Shown in pieces: positions 10,044 to 21,827 of a stretch of 64,000 bases of DNA (position 1 is its first letter; every line of letters begins with the position of its first letter). The position numbers and the translations under genes are program-made. Origin of the DNA: Bretschneidera sinensis (taxonomy: Eukaryota; Streptophyta; Magnoliopsida; Brassicales; Akaniaceae); assembly GCA_023935145.1 (NCBI GenBank), contig CM043700.1, positions 102,417,400 to 102,481,399 of the forward strand. Direction: 5' to 3'. Below the pieces are notes generated by a model, which was given only the letters and a program-made list of their open reading frames with translations, was not told the origin of the DNA and did no database searches.

Positions 10044-11245
10044 TGTTGTGAGTTTTAAATTACTCGCAAGCGCACGAGTCGTTTGCAATATAGTGTTGTG
10101 CAAGTGCGAGGTCGAATCCACAGGGAATTGCATTGTGAAAATGTAATTTTATCTAAACTAAACTTATCTTAACCTAGTTCCGAGTTTTGAATTATATGTT
10201 GCAAAACAAATAAAAACTAAACTGAATTGATTTAAAACTAATAATAAAGACACTAAGGTTTCTGAATCCACCCCACCAAAGTTAAGCATATATCTTCATG
10301 TTCTAAAAATAGCCTATCAAAACATTCCATGAATCCAACTTAAAACAAAAAACAACAAATATCCCAATTAAACCAAAAGCATCCAATGTATCCGCTTTTA
10401 ACAAATCACAAAGGAAATTCAATTTAATCAAAAACAATTTGATGTATCCATCAGATGAAACACACAGAATATCCAACAGAACAATTTAAACGCAATCAAT
10501 CATAATATTTTACTCAAATAATTGACAGAAAATTTATACTAAAAAAAACATCATAATTGTATAAACAAATCTGAAACTATTATGCCAAACAACGGCGAAG
10601 CTTCATCTTCAACCTTAGTTGAAGATTTTAGCCACTCATAATCATGAAACTAGAGTTCATAATAAAAGTGCTAAACATTAAACTAAAAAAAAGCAGTAAA
10701 TTAAAATTGACTATACATGGGAGAAATTCCACTCGTTGTTCGGCGGCACTTCCCCTCGTGGTAGTAAAGCCTTCGGGATCCACCAGAATGCTAGCAGACG
10801 TCCACCGGATTACACCAAATGGCACTAGGAATTGCACACTAAAGAAGAAGTGAAGAGGGGCTTATATAGGGAAACATCACAAGTGCAATGTGTTTCAAAT
10901 CCGATGTGGGATACTGCAGATTCCATCTTTTTCTCTTTGATCTTTGTCTACTAAAACTGCTATAACTTTCTCTAGAAAAATCATTTTATTGATCCGTAAA
11001 ATTCTCCAAACAATAGACATCCGGATCTTTCCAAGCGTATATGGCCCATTTCCTGGTTCTTCTTGAATCAGTACAGTTTAATCCTCAAAATTGGTTGATC
11101 TGTACGAGCAATTCTGGCAATTTAGTGAAACTCCTTTCCAAGCTTGTAAACCTGTAAAACAACAAAAAACAACTCAAAGTAACAAATTCCTAAGCTAACA
11201 AATGTAAATTAAGTGGCCAAAATATGCAATATTTGGCACTCGTCA
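10044..11245 (-). repeat. E3 3' LTR
   Basis: 1202 bp, same length as the 5' copy and highly similar. On the minus strand it runs from TGACGAG to CACAACA, with a TATA box (CTATATAA) at 10862-10869. The CCCTGTGGATTCGACCTC motif is at about 10107-10124. Confidence 0.92.
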
Positions 11246-12420
11246 AATACTCCCAAACTTACATTTTGCTAGTCCCTTAGCAAAATAAAATAAACAACTA
11301 AATGAAAAACAAAGAACATCAAGATAAGTTCATCACTCATGGTATCCAAAAATTTAAAGAGCACTTAAAACCATGATATTCATTCACAAGCAAGCTTAAA
11401 AAAATATAACTAATCTTCGCAATGAATAAGAATTTTAAAACTTAATAGGCAGGCTAAGACATCACAAGCTTGGATCAGTGTAAAGTGAATTAGCATAAAC
11501 AGATGAGGTTTCCAAATAACTTCAATTTACAATGTCTCCATGTCTCAATATTCACAGAATTTCTCATCAAAATGAACAACAATGACATAGTTTTATTTTA
11601 TTTATTTTTATTATAAGGCTCTGCTATGTTTAATTCCCTTAAGCTTTCTAATTGACCCATGTATCGAGTGTTGAGTTAATGACTCCCAAACCAGATGGTT
11701 TTAGGGCATTAGGTGTAAAGACACCCCTAAGAACTTATTAACTCGAGTCAAAAAGGCTACAAAACTAAACTGGCCTTAATGCTACCAAGCAAAATTTCCA
11801 CCTTTTGACGTGAACACTCACTGCTTACTGAGGCAAGAGGTCCAGTTACTCAGCAGAAAGTTTTGCAATGATCATTATGAATAAAATTCCCACTTTTTGA
11901 CGTGAACACTCACTGCTTACTGAGACAATAGGTCCAATTACTCAGTGGAAAGTTTATTGATGATGATCATTATAAATATTAGTAGTATTATTTGTTTTTT
12001 TTTATGCTTTTCTATGCCCAAGTTTTAATCCCACAAGTCATCCAGTTTCATTTAAGTCATGGAAACATGCACATTAAAATCACATGTCATACCTCACACA
12101 ATTATGTGCTAATGTGCTCGTGTCAGATTAGATCAAACATGTGAATTCTCAAATTCCTAAAGTAAGTAACAAAGTTTTAAAACTCTATCATCAAATCATG
12201 TGTTCACAATTTTAAGCTCACCAATGACATCACATCACAGTATTTGTTTAGATCAACTAAAATTTCAAAATAATATGAGCATATATTTACCTTCTTTTTT
12301 AAAAGAAAAACAACAACAAATTAGGATAAAGTGTGTGTAATGTGTCTCCCATACCCCCAAACTTAACTTACACATTGACCACAATGTGTGAATAATATTA
12401 AAAGAGCTGACCTGGGATAT
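11246..12420 (-). other. E3 3' non-coding region with conserved structured module
   Basis: Non-coding sequence between integrase and the 3' LTR, homologous to about 34560-35679 of E4. It includes a hairpin-rich block (11640-11765), a unit of about 70 bp present twice (11794-11863 and 11887-11955), and a polypurine tract beside the LTR (AAGTTTGGGAGTATT on the minus strand, 11246-11262). A further polypurine-like copy lies at 12353-12366. Confidence 0.75.
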
Positions 12421-12577
12421 GGAGAACTATCTAGACTAGTATGGCTCATAGCATACCCCCAAACTTGAACTGAAGTATGCGTTGTCCCTGAAAAATAAAG
12501 ACTGGAAAACAAAAAATACTGGAAACAAACAGTAATCATAAATATGAAAAAATAATAAATATACAGAAAAGATATGC

Positions 12578-12616
12578 TGTGGGGTGCCTCCCATGAGCAC
12601 TAAGTTTAAAGTCTTT
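12578..12616 (-). other. Conserved non-coding block (E3 copy)
   Basis: Reverse complement carries the CTTAGYGCTYATGGGAGGCA block, followed by CCCCAC. It is shared with E1 (3936-3974), E2 (19729-19766) and E4 (34259-34295). In E3 it lies about 110 bp after the integrase C-terminus. Confidence 0.8.
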
Positions 12617-12721
12617 AGCCAGACTCTCCATAGTAGACGAAACTCAATCTGAGTAACTAGGATCCCCCAACAATATCGTCTCAATGTCCAGACTCCTCAA
12701 CTCCAAGAATGGTTTTAGCCT

Positions 12722-13844
12722 CTATCCATTTACCTTGAAAGTGTTACCATTCTTTTGATCCTTAATCTCGATGGCCCCATGAGGAAAAACCGACCGAACA
12801 ATAAATGGGCCTGTCCATCGAGATTTGAGCTTGCCTGGAAAAAGATACAGGCGTGAGTTGTAAAGAAGAACTTTTTGACCCGGCTCAAAAGCTCGTCTCA
12901 AAATGTTTTGGTCATGAGTCTTCTTCATTTGTGCTTTGTATGACCATGCACACTCATATGCATCATTCCGCAGCTCCTCTAATTCATTGAGTTGGAGCTT
13001 CCTTTGTGAGCCGGCCTTGGAAAGATTGAAGTTCGGCTGCTTAATAGCTCAATATGCACGATGCTCTAATTCTACCGGAAGGTGACATGCCTTTCCGTAC
13101 ACAATACGATAGGGAGACAGGCCAATTGGCGTCTTGAAGGCTGTCTGATATGCCCATAGTGCATCAGTCAATCGTAGAGACCAATCCTTTTTACTAGGGT
13201 TTCTCTAAAATTTGCTTGATCTCGCGATTGGAAATTTCCACTTGGCCACTCGTCTGAGGGTGATACCGGGTGGCAACCTTGTGTGTGATGAAATACTTCT
13301 TCATCAACTGCTCAAAAATCCGGTTGCAAAAGTGCTTACCTCCATCACTTATGATTGCTCGAGGTGTACCAAAATGAGGAAAGATAGTGTCCTTCAAAAA
13401 CTGGACCACAACTCTGTGGTCATTGGTCTTATATGCAATGGCCTCCACCCATTTGGACAGATAGTCCACAGCAACCAAAATGTATAGGTAGCCAAAGGAG
13501 TTTGGGAACGGTCCCATAAAATCAATACCCCACACGTTAAAAATCTCAACAATCAGGATAGGGTTGAGGGGCATCAAATTCCTCCTAGAAAGACTCCCTA
13601 GCTTTTGGCAATCCTTATAAGATACACAGTAGGTGTGAGAGTCTCGGAACAGGGTAGGGCAATAGAATCCACACTGCAAAATCTTCGCAGCGGTCTTTTT
13701 AGCACTGAAATGGCCTCCACAAGCATGATCATGACAAAAGGCGATGATATTAGATAGGTCATGATTAGGAATACATCTTCTGATGATCTGATCGGGATAA
13801 TACTTGAACAGGTAAGGATCATCCCAGAAAAAATGTTTTACCAT
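12722..13844 (-). pseudogene. E3 integrase
   Basis: Integrase that would insert element DNA in the nucleus. The N-terminal HHCC zinc region ([16 protein letters not shown] ... CVSYKDCQK) starts near 13770. The catalytic core follows with D (GIDFMGPFP), D ([10 protein letters not shown]) and E ([10 protein letters not shown]), all present. The C-terminal domain ([14 protein letters not shown] ... [15 protein letters not shown]) occupies 12928-12722. The two open parts (13844-13194 and 12928-12722) are separated by a stop just after ILEKP and by shifted frames. The family assignment is firm; the protein is broken. Confidence 0.88.
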
Positions 13845-13868
13845 GGCTAAAAACTTTGATTTATCTTG

Positions 13869-14636
13869 TTACCCCCAATGTAAAGGTATTTGACCGGTGA
13901 CAAGATAGTTCACTATATCAGCAAACCATGGCAAGAGACTGTGAGCAATGTGCATCAATTGCTCATCAGGAAAGGTCTCAGAAATGGGAGTGGCGGCCTC
14001 AGTGAAATCCACAATCAATCTAGACAAATGGTCCGCCACCACATTTTTGGAACCTTTCTTATCCCGAATCTCTATGTTGAACTCTTGAAGTAGCAAGATC
14101 CATTGGATAAGACGTGATTTAGCATCTTTTTTAGAGAAAAGATACTTCAATGTTGCATGGTCCGAGTAGATAATGATTTTAGATCCTAACAAGTAGGATC
14201 TGAACTTGTCTAATGCAAAAACGACTGCTAGCAACTCCTTCTCAGTGGTAGAGTAATTGAGTTGTGTGTCGTTTAGAGTTCGACTTGCATAATAGATAAC
14301 ATGGGGAAGTTTATCAACACGTTGCCCCAAAAAAACTCCAACAGCATAGTCTGATGCGTCACACATAATCTCAAAAGGCACACCCCAGTTGGGTGGCTGA
14401 ATAATGGGTGTGGACATCAGAATCTTCTTCAGATCCCCAAATGCTTTCTTACAGTCTTCATCAAAGAAAAATGGGGCATCCTTCAGCAATAACTTGCGCA
14501 AAGGCCTGGCGATCTTGCTGAAATTCTGGATAAATTGCCTGTAGAAGCCTGCATGGCCCAGAAAAGATAGAACCTCCTTCACCATACGTAGGGGTGGAAG
14601 ATTGGAAATTAGGTCCACCTTTGCTTTGTCGACCTC
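13869..14636 (-). pseudogene. E3 RNase H and reverse-transcriptase thumb
   Basis: A 249-codon open stretch continuing the polymerase. It starts with the conserved [20 protein letters not shown] and ends in an RNase H-like domain with [37 protein letters not shown] and DHLSRL, the usual plant Ty3/gypsy motifs. It would degrade template RNA during reverse transcription. A stop near 14644 separates it from the RT core. Confidence 0.88.
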
Positions 14637-15235
14637 AATCCCCTAATGAGATACGACATGCCCCAGTACAATACCTTGCTTAACTATAAAATGGCACTTC
14701 TCCTAATTAAGCACAAGGTTCTTCTCCTTGCACCGCACTAAAACCAAAGTGAGACGGTGCAGGCACTCCTCAAATGTTGAACCGAAGACGGAGAAGTCAT
14801 CCATGAAAATCTCTAAGAACCACTCTACCATGTCAGAGAATATACTGACCATGCACCGTTGAAAAGTAGCAGGTGCATTGCATAACCCAAATGGCATATG
14901 ACGGTAGGCGAATGTCCCAAAAGGACAGGTAAACATCGTATTCTCCTAGTCTTTGTGGTCCACGGGGACCTAATTATATCCAGAATAACCATCCAAAAAG
15001 CAATAATACTCGTGCTCAGCCAAACACTCCACCATCTGATCAATAAATGGGAGTGGAAAATGATCCTTCCTTGTGGCAGTGTTCAGTTTACGGTAGTCTA
15101 TACACACTCTCCACCCTGATTGAATACGAGTTGGCACCAACTCGTCGTCCTTATTCTTCACTACCATCAATCCAGCTCACTTGGGCACGACATGAATCGG
15201 GCTCACTCACTTGCTATCAGAGATGGGATAAATAA
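14637..15235 (-). pseudogene. E3 reverse-transcriptase core
   Basis: Minus-strand RT core: RVCIDYRKLNTATRKDHFPL, then YCFLDGYSGYN, then FTCPFGTFAYRHMPFGLCNA, then the catalytic box FMDDFSVFG, whose two aspartates are intact. Stops at about 14947 and between 15170 and 15207, plus one near 14705, break the frame. The motifs are those of the Athila branch of Ty3/gypsy. Confidence 0.88.
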
Positions 15236-15827
15236 TCCATGCATCTAACAGCTTAATTACTTCTGCCCTCACAACCTCTTGCATAGCTGGGTTGAGCCTT
15301 CTTTGTGGCTCCCTCGATGGCTTTGCATTCTCCTCCAAATGTATCTTGTGCATTACCAACGAGGGGCTAATTCCCTTAATATCATTTATAGTCCAGCTGA
15401 TAGCTTCCTTGTGCTCTCTTAAGACATCTAATAATTTCTCCTCTTGAGCCTCAACCAAATCTGAAGCTATAATCATAGGCAAACAATCTGCTGGAGCTAG
15501 GAACTTATACTTAAGATTATCTGGTAAAGGCTTAAGTTCCTTCTTGGGGGGTTCAGGTGTTGCGGTCTCCTCCGTCTCATTGTTCTCCCAAGGAAGAGAC
15601 TCCAAAATGGCATTTGCTTGCTCGAGTAACTTATCTAAATCCAAATCCTCTTCAAATTGAGCAAAGCATGCCTCTAGGGGGTCCTCAATGCTTGATTCAT
15701 TCACAGTCTCCTCAAGAATCTCCTCTATCAAGCATACATTTCTCACTTCATCATATTCCAGTGGTTTCCTGGTGATATCAAAGATATTCAACTCCACTGT
15801 CATATTTCCGAAGGAAATCTTCATCAC
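15207..15827 (-). pseudogene. E3 protease-RT linker
   Basis: 206 codons between protease and RT. It is acidic (LEACFAQFEEDLDLDKLLEQ), then has PPKKELKPLPDNLKYKFLAP and the conserved LLDVLREHKEAISWTINDIKGI that precedes RT in this group. It ends next to the first RT motif, where a stop interrupts. Confidence 0.8.
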
Positions 15828-15893
15828 CCCTGTTCTACAATTGATCAGGGCGTTAGCCGTGGCTAAGAATGGTCGCCCTAGAATAACCGGTAT

Positions 15894-16361
15894 CTAAATC
15901 CCTACATTCTGAACTGGCTCTGTGTCAAGCATAATAAAATCCACGAGGAAATAGAACTTATCCACTTTTATCAAAACGTCCTCAACTACTCCCCGTGGTA
16001 TCTTCACTGATCTGTCAGCCAATTGAAGTGTCGTGGATGTGGGTTTCAATTCTCCTAACCCCAACTGTAAATAGACTGAGTAGGGTAGAAGATTCACACT
16101 AGCACTTAGATTCAAAAGAGCCCTCTCAATATGGCTGACTCTTATCGTGCAAGAGATGGTAGGACACCCTAGGTCCTTATACTTGATGGGTAGCTTGCAC
16201 TGAAGGATTGAGCTCACCTGCTCGATTAAAAATGCCTTCTTTGGGACATTCGTCCTCCTCTTGATAGTGATCAAGTCTTTTAAAAACTTGACATATGACG
16301 GCACTTGATGAATGGCGTCCAAAAATGGGATATTGATTCGGGCCTGTTTGAATACCTCCAA
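15894..16361 (-). pseudogene. E3 aspartic protease
   Basis: Retroviral-type aspartic protease for polyprotein processing. The motif that reads LLDLGxSxNLLPYSV in related elements (compare E4) is ALLNLSASVNLLPYSVY here, so the catalytic Asp is Asn. The flap and C-terminal parts (LQLADRSVKIPRGVVEDVLIKV, positions about 100-125) are recognisable. An in-frame stop at 15891-15893 ends the open stretch inside the domain. Confidence 0.83.
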
Positions 16362-16899
16362 AATTTCCTCATACTTCCCTCATTTCTTAGGCGCTTGTAA
16401 TCTCTCAGGGTAAAGCACTTTAGGTACAAATGACCTAGGAGGGTCCTTCACAGTAGGTGTGGTTGTAGATGGCTCAGCATCTCTCTTTTCATTGTTGACA
16501 CTTCCTTGCCCTTACTGCATAGCAGGGTTCTCTTCCACTCGATTGTCCACTTGTCTCCTAGACCTCAATGTGATAATTGATTTCACTTGTTCCTCCCCGT
16601 TTATAGGATTCGATGAATTTCCAACCACAAACTGTCATTTCGGGTTAGGCACGGGCTGACTGGGGAACTTTTCCTTCTCTCTTTCACCCAAGTGACTTGC
16701 AATTTGCCCTATTTGACTCTCCAGTTTGGCAATTGCTTAGGTGTTTACCATTGTTGCACTCCTTACTTCGCTCATGGATTGGCCAGTCATTTTCATGAAC
16801 TCTTTAAGGGTGTCCTCTAGTGACTGTGAAACTGGCACTGGCGTTTAAGTGGGAGCTTGGTAAGCAGGTGATGGTGCTGGATGGGCAGAGCGACCATGA

Positions 16900-18139
16900 C
16901 TAGGAATTTGTGGAGCAAATCTAGGAGGGTATTGATTTTGAGCATAATGCGGGGCTCCTCTTTGATTCATTGGTTGGCTCTGCTTCCATGATAAATTAGG
17001 GTGGTTCTGCCACCCTGGATTGTACGTCTTTGAGTAAGATCCATTTAACTACCTCCGATAGTCATTGAAAGCATTCACTTGTTCCATAGGATACTCGACA
17101 AAAACCGGCATTGATGGACAATTCTGTGCTAGATGCATGGAACTAGCACAAATGGAACAACTATCAACGTTGAATGTGTTGGCAGCATTAATGGATTGGC
17201 CAATAGCGAGAGTGTTAATTTTCTTAGTGAGAGCATCTAACTTTATCCTCAAGTCAGAATCCTCCATGACCTCATAGATGTCTCATTTCTTAGGAGCACA
17301 AATGGACTTATCTCGACAGCTTGAAAAATCCCACTGCTGCGAGTTGTCGGACAACTTATCCAATGCCTTGTATGCTTCCTCCCCCGTCAGACTCAAGAAT
17401 GCCCCCCATTCATAGACTCGATCATGCTACGGTTGGGTTGAGTCAACCCTTGGTAGAAGAACTGAACGAGTCTCCATTTTTCATATCCATGTGGAGGGCA
17501 TCTGATCAGTAACTCTTTGAAGCACTCCCAGCTCTCATAAAACTTTTCATCCTCATCCTGAGTGAAAGAACTAATCTTCTTTCGGCACTCATTCACTCTA
17601 GACATTGGGAAAAACTTGTGATAAAATTTGCTAAGCAGATTTTCCCAAGATGTAATAGACCCAGGCGTGTTGGAATCCAACCATGCCCTAGCTCTATCGT
17701 GAAGAGAAAAAGGGAAAATTCGAAGATGGACTGACTCCTCAGAGAAGTTCTGGAACTTGAATGTGGCACAAATATCTTTGAACTTCTTCACATGACTATA
17801 AGGATTTTCATGATCTAAGCCATGAAATGAGGGTAAGAGTTGGATGACATGTGGCTTTAAGTCAAAATGGGTGGCATTGGTAGGTGGCAACACTATGCAA
17901 GAAGATGAGTTAGTCGCAATGGGTGCGAACAAATCCCTAAGGGATGTAGTGGAGTCCATGTTCCAAGCTCTAGGTTGCTCTACATATTCCAGATGATTTG
18001 CATTCCTAAAATTTTCTCCCATATCAACTATCTCTCTTTCAACTAGTGCTCTTTTCTGTCTCCTAAGAGTTCTTTCTAAGTCGGGATCTAAATGTATCAA
18101 ATCTAAATTTAGGGATCTCTGACCAAGCGTACACCGCAC
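16900..18139 (-). pseudogene. gag: E3 Gag polyprotein
   Basis: Gag of the pol-bearing element. A 248-codon open frame (18139-17393) contains the capsid-like region (LKPHVIQLLPSFHGLDHENP, then RARAWLDSNTPGSITSWENL and ECFKELLIRCPPHGYEKWRL). After a frameshift near 17400 and a stop near 17280 a second piece (17267-17049) contains the CCHC knuckle CSICASSMHLAQNC. It is clearly related to the Gag of E1/E2 but more distant than E1 is to E2. The C-terminal part to about 16400 is Pro/Gln-rich and broken. The ATG at 18139 gives the longest frame but the true start is uncertain. Confidence 0.85.
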
Positions 18140-18407
18140 AAAAAGTACTAAAATAAACTAACAAGTAGAAACTACAGATTAAAATCAAATAAATGCAGAA
18201 ACAGCAAACACACTACTCACAAAATGAGCCAACAAAAATTTGCAAAAATATTTATATTTTTTTTATTTTTTTATTGAACAATGCAAATAGAAACAAATAA
18301 AATAAAATAAAATTGCCAAAAAGAAAAATCAAAAAAACAATGCTAACTAACTAGTAGAAAAATAAAATTTATTCAGACAAAAAATTAATTTTCACAAACA
18401 AAACAAC

Positions 18408-18425
18408 TCCCCGGCAACGGCACCA
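18408..18425 (-). promoter_or_regulatory. E3 primer-binding site (tRNA-Asp)
   Basis: On the minus strand TGGTGCCGTTGCCGGGGA starts six bases after the 5' LTR end and differs in one base from the tRNA-Asp complement. Confidence 0.88.
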
Positions 18426-18431
18426 AAAACT

Positions 18432-19633
18432 TGTTGTGAGTTTTAAATTACTCGCAAGCGCACGAGTCATTTGCAATAAAGTGTTGTGCAAGTGCGAGGT
18501 CAAATCCACAGGGAATTGCGTTGTGAAAATGTAATTTTATCTAAACTAAACTTATCTTAACCTAGTTCCGAGTTTTGAATTATATATTACAAAACAAATA
18601 AAAACTAAACTAAATTGATTTAAAACTAATAATAATGACACTAAGGTTTCTGAATCCATCCCCACTAAAGTTAAGCATATATCTTCATGTTCTAAAAATA
18701 GCCTATCAAAACAATCCATGAATCCAACTTAAAACAAAAAATAATAAATATCTCAATTAAACCAAAAGCATCCAATGTATCCGCTTTTAACAAATCACAA
18801 AGGAAATCCAATTTAATCAAAAATAATTTGATGTATCCATCAGATGAAACACACGGAATATCAAACAAAACAATTTAAATGCAATCAATCATAAGATTTT
18901 ACTCAAATAATTGACAGAACATTTATACTAAAAAAAACATCAGAATTGTATAAACAAATCTGAAACTATTATGCCAAACAACGGCGAGGCTTCATCTTAA
19001 ACCTTAGTTGAAGATTTTAGCCACTCATAATCATGAAACTAGAGTTCATAATAAAAGTTCTAAACATTCAACTAAAAAATCTAGTAAATTAAAACTGACT
19101 ATACATGGGAGAAATTCCACTCGTTGTTGGACGGCACTTCCCCTCGTGGTAGCAAAGCCTTCGGGATCCACCAGAATGCTAGTAGACGTCCACTGAATTA
19201 CACCAAATGGCACCAGAAATTTCACACTAAAGATGAAGTGAAGAAGGGCTTATATAGGGAAACATCACAAGTGCAATGTGTTTCCAATACGATGTGGGAT
19301 ACTGCAGATTCTAGCTTTTGCTCTTTGACCTTTGTCTACTAAAACTGCTATAACTTTCTCTAGAAAAATCATTTTATTGATCCGTTAAATTTCCCAAAAA
19401 ATAGACATCCGAATCTTTCCAAAGATATATGGCTCATCTCCTGGTTCTTCCTGAATCAATACAGTTTAATCCTCAAAAATGGCTGATCTGTACGAGCAAT
19501 TCCGGCAATTTAGTGAAACTCCTTTCAAAGCTTGTAAACCTGTAAAACAACGAAAAAAAACTCAAAGTGACAAATTCTTAAGCTAACAAATGTAAATTAA
19601 GTGGCCAAAATATGCAATATTTGGCACTCATCA
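18432..19633 (-). repeat. E3 5' LTR
   Basis: 1202-bp copy of 10044-11245 with TATA box at 19250-19257 (minus). It is followed at 19634-19638 by the AAATA duplication. Confidence 0.92.
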
Positions 19634-19728
19634 AAATACTAAGTTAATACTGGAAAACAAAAAAAAAATACGAACAATAAACAAGAAAAAAAAATATGAA
19701 AACAATAAAAGTAAAAGGATATGTTGTG

Positions 19729-19766
19729 ACGTGCCTCCCATGAGTGCTAAGTTTTACGTCTTCAAC
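19729..19766 (-). other. Conserved non-coding block (E2 copy)
   Basis: Reverse complement of the E1 block at 3936-3974 (core CTTAGCACTCATGGGAGGCA), just downstream of the E2 gag end, as in E1. Confidence 0.8.
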
Positions 19767-19775
19767 CAGACACTC

Positions 19776-21524
19776 TTATTCCCTCCTAGACAAACATGAA
19801 CTGAATGCACCAACAACTACTTCACTGTCAAATTGGGTGCGTGTATGCTTTGAAGAGGCCTCAAGTATATCATCAGTAACATCCACAAATTCTAGCTTGA
19901 TATATGCTCTTGTGAAGCCATGGGTGAGGGTGGACTCTAATGGATTAAAGTGCTGGACCTCTTCCATGAATGAGTCAATCATGTATGTTTGGTGGGTTTC
20001 GTCCACATCCTCTAATTTTTTCGTTGTTGGGATGTGTAATAACTTACCACTTAGTGTCTCAATGTCATTCACCTCCTTTATATTATGTTTCCCTAGGTGT
20101 TGACCATGGGGTGTAGACTGAGCTTGAGAAGGGAACTTACCTCGATCAGTCACACTCAAGTAGCTCATCAACTTGGACACTTGGCTCTTTATCTCTTTAT
20201 TTTCTTCAACAGCCTGCGTAATTAAAGATTCAAGTCTTTGACTAGTTTTACCCTGTGCCTCAATAAAAGCATGTAAAGTGTCTTCTAAAGAACTCTTAGA
20301 AGATACAGGTGCATGATATGGTTCAAGATATGGTGCAGGGGGTTGTGCAAGCTGTTGGTTTCAAGACTTCCAGCTGAAATTAGGGCGATTTCGCCATCCC
20401 AGATTATAGTTTTCAGAGATGGGTGCCAAAGGCTTCTTGTACATGCCTAAGGCATTACATTGTTCTTTATACATCCCTCTCATCTCAGCAAATGTGGGGC
20501 ACTCTTGGGCGAGATGATCTACCCCGCCACACAAAAAACATGGTTCAAAATATTTTGCATGATCAGCTACGTGTGTTGGCTTTAAGCTCTTAGTCTTTAA
20601 CACCTCTAGTTCCTTGGTGAACATCTCGACCTTGGCCTTAAGGTTATCCTCTTCCCTAAGATGGTAAATTCCACCACCATTTGGGTTCCCTATAGGTCAT
20701 GACCTATTTGTGCTTTCAGTGGTACTAGGTCCAGTCCAAGTGTGAGCTTTTTCAGCAAGCTCATTGAGGTACTCTATGGCATCATTAGGATCTTTCTCTA
20801 AAAATTCACCATTACACATCATCTCTACGAATTGGCGCTCTCTATATGTAAGTCCCTCATAAAAATAGCTCACCAAGCGTCAACTCTCATACCCATGGTG
20901 AGGGCGCATACTCAATAACTCCTTAAACCTCTCTCAATACTGATATAAGGTCTCACTATCCTTTTGTGCAAAGGTGGAGATTTGCCCTTTCAAAGCGTTG
21001 GTCTTATGTTGAGGAAAGTATTTGTTAAAGAAAGCCCGAGTCATCTCAGTCCATAACCCAATAGATCATGGTCTTAGTGAGTATAGCCAATTCTTAGCTC
21101 TATCCTTCAAAGCGAAAGGAAAGAACTTAAGCCTTACAATGTCATCGGTTTCATCTTGACTATGAAAAGTCGCGAATACTTCCTCAAACTCTCTAATGTG
21201 CACATATGGGTTTTCATTATCCAAGCCATAAAATGTAGGGAGTAATTGAATAATCCCTGGTTTAAGATCTAATTGGCGAGTATTGGCTGGAAACATGATG
21301 CATGATGGTGTGGCTGTGCGTCTAGGGTGGAGGTAATCCTAAAGTGTCCTAGCAACATTCTCATTAAGGTTATCGACCATGTTAACAAAATCCTCTAAAT
21401 TCTCACTTAGGTTTCCACTATTGGTTGATCTAGGCGAGGTTTCACTATCATACTCGGAAGGAGATGGTAATTCTAGTTCAGGTCCTCTAATGAATCTACC
21501 TCGCAAATCTCTCGGTCTAAGCAT
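19776..21524 (-). pseudogene. gag: E2 Gag polyprotein, decayed
   Basis: Homologue of E1 Gag over its full length: MLRPRDLRGRFIRGPELELP start at 21524, capsid region in 21296-21066, zinc knuckle CFLCGGVDHLAQEC near 20530, and C-terminus ending SRRE at 19776. Several stops and frame changes divide it. At the position of the E1 premature stop this copy has Glu, so that stop is not ancestral to the family. No pol sequence follows. Confidence 0.87.
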
Positions 21525-21804
21525 GCACCAAATGAATCAGAGAGGAAATAAATAAAACATAATAATAATAATAAATAAATCAAAAAAATCAGAAAATCAA
21601 AATTTTAAAAAAAAGAACAATAATAAATAAAAATATTATAAAAATAAAGAAAGGAAAAATAAATCAAAAAATAAAAAAAATAATGCAGCCAGCTAAAAGA
21701 AGGAACGAAGTTATCGCCTTTACAGCTGCTGAAAAGAAAAACTATTTACAGTTCTTCTACCGTAATGTCAAAAGTTGACAGTCTTCCTTGTACTTAAGCG
21801 TGTT

Positions 21805-21822
21805 TCACCGGCAACGGTGCCA
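21805..21822 (-). promoter_or_regulatory. E2 primer-binding site (tRNA-Asp)
   Basis: On the minus strand TGGCACCGTTGCCGGTGA, two mismatches to the tRNA-Asp complement, five bases inside the 5' LTR. Confidence 0.82.
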
Positions 21823-21827
21823 AAATT

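Larger units (their letters stand above)
10044..19633 (-). mobile_element. E3: Athila-like Ty3/gypsy retrotransposon with gag-pol
   Basis: Complete 9.6-kb minus-strand element: LTRs of 1202 bp at both ends (18432-19633 is 5', 10044-11245 is 3'), TG...CA ends, perfect AAATA duplication, tRNA-Asp primer site (18408-18425), and gag, protease, reverse transcriptase, RNase H and integrase in that order. All frames carry stops or shifts, so it is inactive. It is the only Athila-like element here with pol and is related in Gag and U3 to E1/E2. No intact envelope-like gene follows integrase; the 1.4 kb before the 3' LTR is non-coding and strongly similar to that of E4. It inserted in the E2 internal region between the 3' non-coding block and gag. 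Confidence 0.93.
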
